Positions 9,722-21,074 of a stretch of 55,032 nt of DNA are shown piece after piece. The translations under genes were made by a program, and so were the position numbers. This DNA is from Fragilaria radians (lineage: Eukaryota > Bacillariophyta > Fragilariophyceae > Fragilariales > Fragilariaceae): NCBI GenBank assembly GCA_900642245.1, contig CAAAJI010000073.1, positions 109,122 through 164,153 on the forward strand. The letters are read 5' to 3'. The notes below the pieces were generated by a model. It searched no databases. It was given only the letters and a program-made list of their open reading frames with translations, and was not told the origin of the DNA. Each line of letters starts with the position of its first letter. Position 1 is the first letter of the stretch.

Positions 9722-12700
9722 TCATGTTCCAAAGCGTCTTCGGTGGTGCGTTCTCTCCTTCAATCTCATGGAAAAATACATGCATCCAACCCCAGCCAAA
9801 AAGCTTAAAACTGCAATGCCTCTCCAATACCATTGTCGGGCTAGAATGTTTGACATCGGGTCTAAATCCTCCTCATCATCATTCACCGTGACGACGCTAA
9901 CATAGTCATCAAGAGTACTCATGGAAATAATATCTGGTGAACCCTTGAGTTCCTTAGGGATTGGTGGCTCCTTACCAGAAAAGAATTGTGATTTCTCAAT
10001 CAACGAAATCTCTTGATTCGTGTCAAGAACAGGAGCTGGATCGAGGTCCAAATTGCCTTGTTGTATTTCAAGGTCCAAATTTTCCTCCTTTTTCTTCTTT
10101 TTTCCAGTCTTTGAAAGATTACTCTGCATAGCTGTATCGACTAAAGAAACATTTCTTGAATGAGAGCTTTTTCCTCAGAGTGTACATTGGAAAATACAAA
10201 CTTACCAGAATCATCTGTCTTTATTTTTCCTTGTCCCATCTTTTTCTTTCTCTTATATTCATCCATTGTTGTCGAAAATGATGCGACCTCATATATATCT
10301 TCTTCTGTATGACCTTCAATGATGCAAGCATTCAAGAACTCTTCAACCTCATGACAAGATAGATTATCGCGCCCTATCACCTTAAGAGGGACCGTGTCAA
10401 ATCTACTACTATCAGAGTCTCGGTCCATTTCTGCCATATGCATTGGAGTGGCGGTTGCACCAGGACTAAAGAGCAATTCAACTCGGTATCGCTGTGGATC
10501 ATCGGGCTCTCGTTTAGTGTCTTCAAATAATCGAAAAATTATTTGTGTCAAGTAGCAAAGTTCAGGCGCTTCTGCACAAATTTTCTTCCCATCTTCGGAC
10601 ATGGGACTTCTCGTCTTTTCAGAATTGCAAAATCGAAGTACATTCAACAGAGTATGGAGATGGGATTCGGAAGTGAAGTACAACCTTGTCCGAATCCGAC
10701 GTCCCATCGTAGTTATTGGGAGATCATTACCATATTCCATATTGATCATGTACCTCATATCCGTTTGGTTATCAGTCCTTGCAATGATCAAATCGTATTT
10801 AATTTTTTCTAACAGCGCTCTGCACATTTTGGTTCCGATTGAGCGTTTTTCGCCAATAGTTATACCATATTCCTGTGGTACTGCACAATCAGCCATGAAC
10901 TTGGCCAAATGGTAAAGTTTTTCCAAAGTGTTCGTCAATCCAATATGTGGATTATGCAGCATATCGAATCGAACATTATCTTCGAAATAATGATTAGACA
11001 TAGTTGACATTAATGTGACTTGAATATCTAATACGTACCGTGAACATCAGGAATTCTAGATAAATCAAACACATCCTTGTCGTCATCGTACAGCCGAGAA
11101 TGAATAAATCGCCAGCGCTCTGTCAGTTCAAGGAGTGTTTCTCCTTTGTAAAGCTTCACTCCGCTAAGCGCTAAATTTTCATCATCCCCTTTAAGACCTT
11201 CGCCGTCGAGTTGATTTTCATCCCCACTGGATATCAAACCCAACATTTCTTCTAATTGAGTAAGAAGCTCTCCAATCGTTTTGTGAATACTATACAAGCA
11301 TGTTCTAGGATTTCCAACTGCCTTCAGAGCTTCATGCAAGGAAGAGAGTTCTGATGGTCCGACAAGTTCCTCGCGAACACTTGGCAATGTTTCAGCGAAT
11401 TCGATGTCACGTTGAAGGTTGTAGTTTACCTTTTCTTTGCACTCATCAAGTTCCATTTTCACCTCCTTGTTTCCGGATGGGTCTAGCATATGAATGCTCT
11501 CGTTCTCTTTGTGAACAAGTGACACAAGTATTGGAGGGATCTCGCCTTCGAGTTCGAGTAGCCCTTTTGAAAAAGCAGCGGCAGTCTTCATGACTCTGCC
11601 TTCGTCACTGGTTTTAATTTTTAAATCATGGCGGAATGTCGAGTGAAGGCGTAGAATACCACCCCCAGGAGCATCAGGGTACATAGAATGTCGGAAATTT
11701 TGACCCAATTGTATACTTTGCTTTTCACCAAGCTTTGTGAGATTGCCACCCCATTTAAGAATGAGCTGAAGTTCTGTGCAACGAACCATAGTTTCACCAT
11801 CATCATTGACAAACTCGATCCAATCCCTAGGCTTGATCTGTAATTTTCGATTCAAACCAGCAATTTTCCATCGCTCCAACACATCTCGCATGTGCATTAG
11901 TTTGTAGAGAATTCCCAATTCGTCGGAATTCTTCGGACCTGTATTTTTATCGTTTACTTTCTCCGAGATCATTCGTTTCACAGTTTCCAGAAATTCGATC
12001 ATTGGCGCCTTCGCTTTAACTTTAAGATCCTTGCGGCAGTTATCAGTATGATCATGAAAATAGTCTAAGAAATGTGGCTCCGTGGTATTTACTTTTAGTT
12101 TCTGCTTTGGTGTTCTATCACCGTGGCGAATAACGGCAATCACACATCTGAGCTCCTCAGGATGCGTTGTGTTACTCGATGATCGATTTCTCTTTCCTTC
12201 ACTTTCATCAACCTGCGAGCTTGTAGACGATGCACACATCGATGCTGGCTCTGATGTGAGCGTGTCGGGTATCTGACGAACAGGAACGGCGCCATCAACT
12301 AGTGTAGTCGCAGCAGAAACCGAATCATCTCCTTGGAGTCCATCAACAATACTTCCACTTTCTGATCTTTTGCTATCGTTAGCTGTCGATGATTCCGTAG
12401 TCATAGATAAATCACCTTTGAGCATTCGTGTGACTCGCTGAAGGGTCGTCGAGTCTTCCTTTCGGCAAGGCGAATCATCTACTAGTTTGATCATTGGATC
12501 AAGAGTGGAAATGCACTGAAGTAGCTTCGGCTTTACAGATGCTAGCATGTGCTCCGTTAAAATTTGTGCGCAGTCATCGTAGTATTTACGACTATTCTTG
12601 ACGAATGACCAGCCGTTCACATCACAGACGTAAGAAACGAGGGAATCACCTTCTTGCACACGCAACAAATCGAAACCACAAACCCATTGACGGAATCCCA

Positions 12701-13865
12701 GCACGATTCTTCTCGCGATTTCTTTTTCTCGAACTGTCAGAATTACAGGAAATCGGACTTCCTTCCCCTCAGAGTTGCGCTCCACCTTTCCGTCAACAGT
12801 AGGAGATTTGCGAGCTTCTGCGTGACCGTATTCCGGGCCTACAGTATACATCTTGACATCTGTGCCTTGGGTTACCACAAATGCTTCGTAAATGTACGAT
12901 CCGTCACGACGCACTTCATTAATATCTGGATAGAACTCGGATGATCGATTTCCAATTTTTCGAAAGAGTTTCTTACATCCACCACCCGCGGAAGTAGGAT
13001 AATAAATTGCTATATTGTGATCATCAGCATCCACTGGTTTTTCTACGAAGGGCTTATTGATTTGTACACCATTTAGAACAATGTGATCATCGTGTTCTTC
13101 AAGCTCAACTTCATTGCTCCCGTTTCCTCCACCACTTCCCGTCGATACATAGCCATCACGACTTAAATAGACATGACGAGGTACGTCAATACCACTAGCC
13201 TCGAGAAGATCGTAAACTTTACGACGATCCTTGATAACTTCTTGCATATCTAGATCATTTAGAATCACTGGTTTCCTTAATGCAGCATATTCTTTGGTCT
13301 TATCAAGTGGATACCCTGTTTAATAAAATGAGAGATAGTTCAACAGGAAATCAAATTTTAGAAAACGTCGTAGCTTCAAATGAATCACTCTCAACTTTGA
13401 GTGAAAGTGTCACGCACCTGTTGAATAAAAGGCGATCAAAACATGGCAAATTGGCCATGCTTCTACAGGTTCATTCTGTATCATATGATCTCCAAAAAAG
13501 ACGACATGAAACAATTTGTCATCTAAACGAGATAAAATTTCTGCCATGGGCTTGGATCTTGCCTTCTTATCCATGGCACATATTCCCAATCGTATGCGTT
13601 CCGACGGTGATTCCGATGAATCATCAGGTCGGGCAGCTGGTATGACAATTGTACTAAACTTTTTCTTCTTGCCATCGCCACCTTTTCGAGGAGATGTTAC
13701 AGCTGGAACAACTTCCACAATTGTTGTCTTGTTGTGACATTCCAAAGCGATGGAAGACGACCGAGAGAGATCTGAATGTGCAGATGATGACGCAGACGAC
13801 GATATTGCTGGAAGCTTCGTATCTTTTGATGGAAAGTCTTCGGCTGCCAAAAAGTCGGAACTCAT
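9722..13865 (-). CDS. PPIP5K: PPIP5K/Vip1 inositol pyrophosphate kinase-phosphatase with C-terminal membrane anchor
   Basis: Diphosphoinositol pentakisphosphate kinase: phosphorylates IP6/IP7 at position 1 and carries a histidine-phosphatase-like domain. Four exons on the minus strand: 13865-13418, 13315-11039, 10979-10206 and 10140-9722. Introns are 102, 59 and 65 bp with clean GT-AG ends; the total of 3918 nt encodes 1305 aa. Exon 1 ends with the family N-terminal domain (RLGICAMDKKARSKPM ... NEPVEAWPICHVLIAF). The ATP-grasp kinase follows, with TSAGGGCKKLFRKIG near 256-270 and VCDVNGWSFVKNSRKYYDD near 379-397. The phosphatase motif IRHGDRTPKQ starts at about 545, and its C-terminal part has RTRLYFTSESHLHTLL. 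Reading through the third intron gives a stop after QEMFL; splicing at GTAAGT/TTTAG adds an exon ending in a hydrophobic span (about 1271-1291, GIAVLSFLAGVGCMYFSM) and a basic tail. Family identity is very secure; the anchor rests on the splice model. Confidence 0.9.
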
Positions 13866-15132
13866 AATTCACAGATAGATCACAAGTTGAGCCGTCAATT
13901 TACAGCGTCGTTTCAGCTCATAAATGTGATCGTCATATGAATTATATGGAATAAAGTTAGGATTAGGGATGATTTTTCCTCACTGTCACGTACCATTATA
14001 TTTATATCTTTTTTACAAATATTTTGCGTAAATAATTTTTCCATCTTCACTATTTTCATGTCAACATTATTATGCAATTTCATTCCCAATGGCTTTTGAT
14101 TCAATTTAAGTCATTTTTCAACACTCTTTTATCATGTGTTTTTCTTTGTACTGAAAAATAATAATGCTTCTCTTGCAGTGAAGTGTCTTAATGTTAAGCT
14201 CGAGCTTGTGGTTAAGAAAGAACTCGAAGATTGGACAATACGCTATACTGCTAAACCTCAATTCACCCTTTCCAAAATTCTATTAATTCTTTTTAACCAA
14301 ACAGGAGACAATTGGAATTCTCAACCTAGCATGACACAATTCCTCTTTCTGTTGCTTTCCTTTGGGGAGCATTTCCAAAGAAGATTGATAAAAAAAATGG
14401 AACTAATGACATTTTTAAGCAAATATTGCACTACTTTGAGAGGACAAATTAACAGTAAGGGCAGTCTCCGATATTTTCACACGAATACATCCTACGCGAA
14501 AGAAAAATTGCCCGGATGTACGCTTTATTCTTACTTATGCGCATTGATTTGCTTCACTGGATGCTTCAATGTGGATGGATACACATGCAACTTTCAAAAA
14601 CGCTAGAGGTCACATCAATACAAAATATCTTGAGAATGGGAGTCCATGCAAATACCCTTGAAACCTTACCATTCCTCTTATTGAATTCAACCACATATTA
14701 GTGCATCTGTAGCTTTCCCTATACGGCATATGCATACAGCAAAGACAGTGAGGTGGAAAGATAAAAAATTGACCCCAAATGAAGAAAAATGAGTTTCAAT
14801 CGAAGGTGATGTTACGGTTGCACCTTTTAAGTGAATTAGACACTAATTGATACCGTCCGTTAGCTTCTTTTAACCGTGAAAATGTGAAGCATGTATTCTT
14901 GCAAGGAATAGTCAGAAGAATTTGAAGCTATTATTGTTAATTCGCTGCAATCTATTTTACAGACATGGATTCAATGTTAAGATGTTTCCGACTCTCGAAT
15001 TCTATACCGTGATGCATCGCATGAATTCACGATACGGAGAATGCAAATCGCCTTCAGATACATTATGTCGCCAATTCAGTCTTTTTAGGGGCAACGGTAG
15101 AACTGCAGCATACCTCCAATGAAGTTTAAATG
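13866..15132. other. Intergenic spacer between PPIP5K and an unknown membrane protein gene
   Basis: About 1.27 kb. It lies upstream of PPIP5K and downstream of the 15133-15858 gene. The largest open frame (14136-14606, plus, 156 codons) has no recognisable domain and an erratic composition, so it is not annotated as a gene. The PPIP5K promoter must lie here, but no specific element is identified. Confidence 0.4.
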
Positions 15133-15858
15133 TTAATTGGTATTAACACCGTTGTTTCCATCCTGAGACATTGCAGGCGATACGGGATTGAGGCGTTTCC
15201 GTTCAAAGACTAGTTTTTCCGGCGATAGCCCTAAGGAGCCTTGGGACGTTGACTGCTGTTTAGATTTTAGATTTTTCAATTTTTCTTGACGGGTAACGTT
15301 GGGATCCGGAACCTTTCGCAAATTCCGTCGTGATTCTTTGCATTGTTCCATGAAATCATATAATCCAGGATCTTTGTACGGTTGATAAGTAGTAGCTTTA
15401 TAAACAAATGAATCTTCTCCACTCTTGTCCTTTTTCATATCATTCTTCCTTTTGTCATCCTTTTGACCTCTGATGTCAGAGGTTCGGGAAAGTATACCAC
15501 GACGCCATTGATAGATCCGATAAAAGACAGCCGTTCCAACAAATAAAACCACATCGAGAGGTGCCTCTCCAAGGTACGGAAATATGATTATTGGAACTGG
15601 TTTGGAAGGATCTAAAATAATCCAATTCCTGAAAATGTTTTCACGTGTCTCACGGAATCTCCAGACCATTTTTCGAATTGATGATATGACTGCAAAAATA
15701 CATCTGTTTTTGTGACAAGAAATAAACCTTAACCCTCCAGGAAACGAACATGGGTAAAATTTCACAACATCATTGCTTTTCTGTATTTCTTGAACCATAG
15801 ATAAAATGTTAATCAACACAATAGAAATAACGGGGAAAATGACATTCAATAGACCCAT
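15133..15858 (-). CDS. Unknown protein with predicted membrane segments (241 aa)
   Basis: Not recognised. The ATG at 15858 is used; an in-frame GTG one codon upstream is ignored. The N-terminus is hydrophobic (LLNVIFPVISIVLINIL, about residues 3-19). A second hydrophobic region lies near 100-113 (APLDVVLFVGTAVFYRIY), followed by a strongly basic, Lys/Arg-rich C-terminal half with KDDKRKNDMKKDK and a YKDPGLYDFMEQCKESRRNLRK block that looks conserved in style. Residues about 45-60 (CHKNRCIFAV) are unusual: the underlying DNA contains GT and AG signals (a TTTTTGCAG tract), so a short intron there, or a start at the internal MVWRFRETREN methionine, is possible. The C-terminal part is the more gene-like portion. 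A small membrane protein is the most that can be said. Confidence 0.5.
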   Translation of the reverse strand: MGLLNVIFPVISIVLINILSMVQEIQKSNDVVKFYPCSFPGGLRFISCHKNRCIFAVISSIRKMVWRFRETRENIFRNWIILDPSKPVPIIIFPYLGEAPLDVVLFVGTAVFYRIYQWRRGILSRTSDIRGQKDDKRKNDMKKDKSGEDSFVYKATTYQPYKDPGLYDFMEQCKESRRNLRKVPDPNVTRQEKLKNLKSKQQSTSQGSLGLSPEKLVFERKRLNPVSPAMSQDGNNGVNTN

Positions 15859-16718
15859 CACAGATCAAATCTTTAATCAGGGTGATGGATTCAACCATAT
15901 CTGAGATATAATCTACAAAGAAGGCATTCTAAGGATAAGAGAACAAAGGATTACGCATGGAAGATAGCATGTAATTTGCAAAGGTACTGGCATTATTACA
16001 TTTCTTGAAGGTTACTGTAAACAGTAAGGGTTGTGCACTTTAGGACTCCTCAGAGTAGTTGATAACTCTCAGATGTAAATATTGGAAATTTTGGTGCAAA
16101 TGGGGTCAAATGAATGCCAGCTTCTACTTTCATTCGTGAAAATTGTTACTTTAAAGTATCCGTTTGAGTCTTGCTGTTGGGACAAGTTGCACTATCTCGA
16201 AAATCTTTAGGTCTTTGGAGATTCATAACAAATATGAGGATGGCGAGAAAGTTGAGGGAAAATGAAAATGTCATTACTCACCAAATCATACATGAAGTAT
16301 GTCATGTTGTTGCATCTACGCTATATTGCTTAGAAAATCAAGAATGGAATTATTTTAAATAACTTCTATGTTTTTAATTGATATAATTTAGTGGATGAAT
16401 AATGGTTCAAAAAGGATTAGAAAGTAAGAGGATTCAAGGGAATTCTTCAATTCTGTGGCATTATTAGAATGAAGAGGCGTCAAGACTAGCTGAATTCCGA
16501 AGTCCAGAAAATCATGGATGCATCAAATCCTGGATGGTATATGATGATTGATTTAGCTGAATTCAAGTGTATAAATGAGAATTTAAATGAGCTACACTAC
16601 TTTTGAAGAAATTAGAAGGATTTTCGATCCGGCAATAGAAAGTATGCCGAGTAGTCCATGCTAGTGTTACTTGTCGTTGCGACATAATTTTCATAGGAAG
16701 CGGTGAGAAATATCCACA
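15859..16718. other. Spacer between divergent genes
   Basis: About 860 bp separating the start of the unknown membrane protein gene (minus) from the start of COG4 (plus). AT-rich, with no supported ORF (16171-16362 is short and featureless). It must hold both promoters; no specific motif is called. Confidence 0.4.
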
Positions 16719-19337
16719 ATGAGCGCCACCACTATTAACTCCATCGTTCCAAAGACAATGGCTCAAGCCTTGGATCTTGAGTCGCCTGTCGAAGCCCTTC
16801 GAAGTTTATCAAGTGTATCATCCTTAAAGGCTGAGATGTTATCTAAAGAGCTAGACGAGCAACTCTTGGATTTTGTATCGGATTTGCCCGATTGTCTTCG
16901 GAAGGATACAGACGAAATCACAACCGCACTTGCCTGTGCAGATTCGATCTTGGAATCCTTGACAAAAATTGCTTCTGGTGGGACACAGGCAAGTCAAGAA
17001 ATCCGGATGTTGGAAGAACAAAAACGTGTCCTAGAAGAGCAAGCTCAAGACGTAGAGGCAGCGCTTTTGTTACGTCGTAATTCAGATGTGGCAGCCGATG
17101 CACTTAGCAGCCAAAAGTACGACATTGCTGCCAAGGCGGCTTACGAATATACAGAACAAAAACGAATGGACCGTCATACTCCACGCGCTTTGGCTTATGC
17201 GGGAGAATATACGGTTCAGCAAATGGAAACCACCTTGCGTGTCCTTCGTGATACATTATTACAAAGATATCAATCTGCGGTTTCGACTTCGAATCTTCAA
17301 TTGCTCGGTGAATTGACTCCTTTGTTATCGCTTGTTGATATGGAAAAAGATGGTGTTTCACTCTACTTACAATATTTACAAGGTATTTTGGACCGTGATC
17401 TTGAAGCTGCCAAAAATGTCAAGACGGTTGAAGAAAAGCCACCTGATCTTCCGCAATCTAGGGCTAGTCAGCGTCGCGAGCAAGAACGTTTACAGAAAGC
17501 TCCTCCCGCACCTCCATATTTACAAATGGCCCCAGTATATAATACTGCCGTGACTACGTTACGCCATCACTTGCCCATGGTCTCACATTTTCTTCACAAA
17601 GCCGACGGAGATGCCGCTGTCGTGCAGCTCATACACGTACAGGTAGAAAAGGCTGTGATACCTTTATTCCAAAAATATTTTCAGGACCGTCAACTCGCTC
17701 TTGTCGCCAGAAATGCACAACGGATCTACGCGCTGTTGGAGGAGCGCTATACGGGTCGAATGGAATCCCTTGGATCTTCAGCGGATGAGTCTCTTACCAA
17801 CGATATGGATGATTGCGGATTTCGAATGGAAGTTGGTGCATTAGCAGATGTTGATGGAGCAATGGATGAGGCAGCCCTTTGCTTGCAGCATGCTGAATCA
17901 TATCATCGTTTTATGATGCACACTGTTCGAGAAGTCAATAAAGCAAGACAACTTCGACACGAAAAGGAGCGTGAAGCCAAGCGATTGGAACGCGAGCGTG
18001 CGGCTTGGGCGACAGGTATGGCCCAAGCTCCTGTGTTTGAAAAGGAAACGGCGTATGTACCACTTTCCATTTTGCCTTCTCAGACTCGCCTCATGGAAGT
18101 TGTTGCAGAGCTTGGAGGATACTACAGCGGTATTGAACGCTGTCTGCTCCTTGCATCTATGCAACGAGCTTTTGCATCCGTCCCACAATTTTGTGACATG
18201 TCCAAGGGCCCCGCTCAGAAAACGTCTTTGGTGGACACCTGCCTTTTCGCTGCTCGTAGATCAGCTCAACGCGCTTTTGCTACGGGTCATTCAGGCACAG
18301 CTTCTGCCATGGTGAATTTTTGTGGTGATACCCTAGAGGGCGTCTTGTTGGAAGTTATGACTCGCAGAGCACAGGAGATTGGTGTGACCAAGCTCAAGCC
18401 TGGCGATGGTCTATTGGAAGGAGGGATTTCGCTTTTTTCAGCTCCGGGCCTCATGAAGACTCAAGTTGATGACGAGGCAACCAAACAAAAGAAGGTGCAA
18501 CAAGGAATTGCAAAAGCTTGTGCTACCATGAATGATCTTGAAGTTGCTTGTCATCATATCATGGAAGTGGAAAAAATACTGCTTACTAGCATCGAACAAG
18601 GTTTTCCTCAATCAACCGAGGCAGAGCAGCTTAAAGCTTGCGTGAAAAATTTAGGCCCAATCCAAGAGAAGTACAAAATATCTGCAGATGAAACTATTGA
18701 AAATCTGGCCGAACTTTTGAAGCCCCGCGTTCGTTCGCTTGTTACGGATGCTGTTGGTTCCGATTCTTCCGCTGGGGCTTCCTTCATGACAACATCTGTC
18801 GGCAAAACTCCTGGTACAGTTCGAATGAACTACAATCTCGATGATGCTGCATTCAAGCTTGCTCAAATTAGTGAGGGCTACATGTCTCGCTTATGTACGA
18901 GTTTGCAAACCATGATTCAATCCTTGACGATCTACTTGGCTCCTAGATTGGCAGATTCCTTAGTAATTGAAGTGTTGGGAACAGTAGCAAAGCGATTGGA
19001 AGTATCGTTAAAGCGATGCCACTTTACAGCATTGGGAGCATTGAGCTTGGATTCTGACGTACGTGATTTGTTAGCATTCGCGAAGGAATGGATCCAATCT
19101 CCCGAATATTCTAGCAGCGTTTTGTTGTATCGAGCGTGTCCACCTTTGGCACGACTCCTTCAAATTACGAAGCTCTTGAATGTGGATGATTTAGAAGATG
19201 TTGTGGATCTCATATCTTCTTCTAAGCGTAAAGGCAATTGGGATCTGAAATTGGACGATGCCAAAACATACCTCAATCTTAGAGTTGAATTTGAAGGTCG
19301 TAAGGTGAATGAACTGTTGAGCATTGACGAAGACTAA
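16719..19337 (+). CDS. COG4: Conserved oligomeric Golgi complex subunit 4
   Basis: COG4 is part of lobe A of the COG tether, which captures retrograde vesicles at the Golgi and interacts with SNAREs and the Sly1 SM protein. The single-exon ORF encodes 872 aa, similar to family lengths (roughly 785-860). The N-terminal region has the expected coiled coil (about 85-125, IRMLEEQKRVLEEQAQDVEAAL) followed by YDIAAKAAYEYTEQ, the family pattern around the first repeat. LRHHLPMVSHFLHKADGD and VEKAVIPLFQKYFQDRQLALVARNAQ lie in the middle, where the COG4 domain starts. The end, WDLKLDDAKTYLNLRVEFEGRKVNELL, matches the conserved COG4 C-terminus (LR-DF pattern). The ATG follows an in-frame AT-rich leader. 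Its stop lies 33 bp from the stop of the convergent hydrolase gene. No truncation or frameshift is seen. Confidence 0.88.
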   Translation: MSATTINSIVPKTMAQALDLESPVEALRSLSSVSSLKAEMLSKELDEQLLDFVSDLPDCLRKDTDEITTALACADSILESLTKIASGGTQASQEIRMLEEQKRVLEEQAQDVEAALLLRRNSDVAADALSSQKYDIAAKAAYEYTEQKRMDRHTPRALAYAGEYTVQQMETTLRVLRDTLLQRYQSAVSTSNLQLLGELTPLLSLVDMEKDGVSLYLQYLQGILDRDLEAAKNVKTVEEKPPDLPQSRASQRREQERLQKAPPAPPYLQMAPVYNTAVTTLRHHLPMVSHFLHKADGDAAVVQLIHVQVEKAVIPLFQKYFQDRQLALVARNAQRIYALLEERYTGRMESLGSSADESLTNDMDDCGFRMEVGALADVDGAMDEAALCLQHAESYHRFMMHTVREVNKARQLRHEKEREAKRLERERAAWATGMAQAPVFEKETAYVPLSILPSQTRLMEVVAELGGYYSGIERCLLLASMQRAFASVPQFCDMSKGPAQKTSLVDTCLFAARRSAQRAFATGHSGTASAMVNFCGDTLEGVLLEVMTRRAQEIGVTKLKPGDGLLEGGISLFSAPGLMKTQVDDEATKQKKVQQGIAKACATMNDLEVACHHIMEVEKILLTSIEQGFPQSTEAEQLKACVKNLGPIQEKYKISADETIENLAELLKPRVRSLVTDAVGSDSSAGASFMTTSVGKTPGTVRMNYNLDDAAFKLAQISEGYMSRLCTSLQTMIQSLTIYLAPRLADSLVIEVLGTVAKRLEVSLKRCHFTALGALSLDSDVRDLLAFAKEWIQSPEYSSSVLLYRACPPLARLLQITKLLNVDDLEDVVDLISSSKRKGNWDLKLDDAKTYLNLRVEFEGRKVNELLSIDED

Positions 19338-19370
19338 ACGATAGTGAACATTTTAATAACAAAGATGGAA

Positions 19371-20357
19371 CTACAGGAGATTTATTTCTGTAAGAAACTT
19401 CAATATGTGCTTTGCAACTTCATTAGGTTTCTCTTGCATTACTTGATGACTCGCGTCTGCCACAATCACAAATTCTTTGGCTCTGACGGCATCAGCAAGG
19501 CATATTCCTGCCTCTTTTGGCAGTACCTTATCGTCGTTTCCATGTAATACTAGAACTGGTATTTCGTGCAACGCGGCACACTCTTCCTTGGGTGCCCACT
19601 GTTGATGGACATGAAATGCCTTAGCCATATACATATTATTCTGACTATTTGATGCCTGTGCTTCCTCAATCAATCGAACACTAGTATTCGGATGGTATGC
19701 CATTTTGAGGAAAGCTTTATTCAGCATGGGTTGGAGACATCGTAAGACAAAGACAGGAAGAGAAAAAATAGGGTGTCCACCATTGGGTATTGGATTTAAC
19801 TCCCCACTCATGGCAGATGATAAAAATATGCAACCCTTAACACCCATATCCTTGGTTTCCGTGACGAAAGTTGATAAGTACCTAATAAGAATAGTCGGTG
19901 CATAGGAGTGCCCTACCAGAATGGTGGGCACAGTCCTTGTATCAATCTTCCTCCGTTCTAGAATTGCATGTAAATCCTGAATGGACTCCTCCGTATGGTA
20001 GGCATCCCAATTTTTTACGAAAGGAGAGTTACCACAGGATATGGCATCATAAAGATGACATACCATCCTGACTGTCCTTATTTTTATCGGTCCTACGTTA
20101 TCGTTCTCCTTTTCTTGGTCTTTTAGTTTTGTTTGCAGCAACTCCTCAAGAGCTACCAATAGAGAGTTGAATTGTGCCGATGATGCACATGTTCCATGTA
20201 CGAATACCATATGAATGATGGATGATGAATCCAGCACATCGTCATTCAAACTCAGGCCCTCATGATGCTGTTGTTTTTGTTCTAAAAGTACTTGACGATA
20301 AAAAATGTGACGGCCATGTCGGATTTCAATGATTTCTTCCTTCAGACATTGTGGCAT
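19371..20357 (-). CDS. ABHD8-like alpha/beta hydrolase (328 aa)
   Basis: An alpha/beta-hydrolase-fold enzyme, probably a lipase or esterase; its substrate is unknown. The oxyanion-hole motif is VFVHGTCASS at 51-60. The nucleophile elbow is VGHSYAPT with Ser151. The acid is likely Asp276 in LHGNDDKVLP, and the catalytic His is His304 in DASHQVMQEKP, so the triad is complete. The lid-side segment (PIFSLPVFVLRCLQPMLNKAFLKMAYHP) and the spacing to HEIPVLVLHGNDDK resemble animal ABHD8 more than other family members. No signal peptide is seen. It is convergent with COG4 (33 bp between stops) and shares orientation with DUS2 upstream. Fold and triad are certain; the ABHD8 assignment is from remembered family pattern. 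Confidence 0.8.
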   Translation of the reverse strand: MPQCLKEEIIEIRHGRHIFYRQVLLEQKQQHHEGLSLNDDVLDSSSIIHMVFVHGTCASSAQFNSLLVALEELLQTKLKDQEKENDNVGPIKIRTVRMVCHLYDAISCGNSPFVKNWDAYHTEESIQDLHAILERRKIDTRTVPTILVGHSYAPTILIRYLSTFVTETKDMGVKGCIFLSSAMSGELNPIPNGGHPIFSLPVFVLRCLQPMLNKAFLKMAYHPNTSVRLIEEAQASNSQNNMYMAKAFHVHQQWAPKEECAALHEIPVLVLHGNDDKVLPKEAGICLADAVRAKEFVIVADASHQVMQEKPNEVAKHILKFLTEINLL

Positions 20358-21074
20358 GTTTCTTCTTTTTTTGGGAATTCCCGAACAATATTAGGATTCG
20401 TTTTTCTGTTTCCATGTAACTGTATCCCCTAACTAAGTATACTAACAACTATCATAGTGCGACTATACGAGTTTCTCGGTGGAAAAATGTCTACATACAT
20501 AATTGATCATCATAGCTATGACCTCACCAATAGTTTTGCAATCCATTCATCACGTGAAGAATAAGTTGAAGTATTTTATTTCTGATTTGAATTATGATCT
20601 CTAGCAAGCAGTAATTGACCTTAATGAACATTGTTTGCAAAAAAGGCATTCTTCTGATAAACTTTGTTTCCTTTTCCATACATTTGTCCTTTTTGTATAT
20701 ACTCTTCCTGGTAAAAGCACGTGTTGGAATGGAATATTTTGGGAAGTCAGCTTCTAGATTCCTGCTTTATCTCTGGCTTCCACCTTCAATACTATTGGCT
20801 CTTTTTAGTATTGGTACCCCACTAATATCCATGATATTTGGACAACTGTCTTTTGTCTTTCACAATCTATGATGACTATATATAGACTAGCAAGAAACAA
20901 GAAGCAAGCAATCATCTTCATTAACTTAGCAGTGTGGAGGCGTTGTTAATTTCAGGCTCTAAATTCAATTTTTCTACAAAAATTACACTAAAGGAGCAGT
21001 CAAAAAGAATTGTCGGCACTTCCTAGAAATCGTTTGCCTATTGTTTTGGTTTGTCAGCAAATAAAGAATTATCA
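20358..21074. other. Spacer upstream of the ABHD8-like gene
   Basis: About 0.7 kb, AT-rich. It contains a possible hydrophobic 85-codon plus-strand frame (20615-20872) without a motif, treated as chance. It presumably includes the hydrolase promoter and the DUS2 3' end; nothing specific is recognised. Confidence 0.4.

Noticed and set aside
10141..10205. Taking the PPIP5K C-terminus as ending with QEMFL at 10141
   Set aside because: A canonical intron covers that stop and splicing keeps frame into a plausible anchor exon; the shorter form may exist as an intron-retained isoform.
14136..14606. 156-codon plus-strand ORF between PPIP5K and the unknown membrane gene
   Set aside because: No recognisable domain, uneven composition, no splice or context support.
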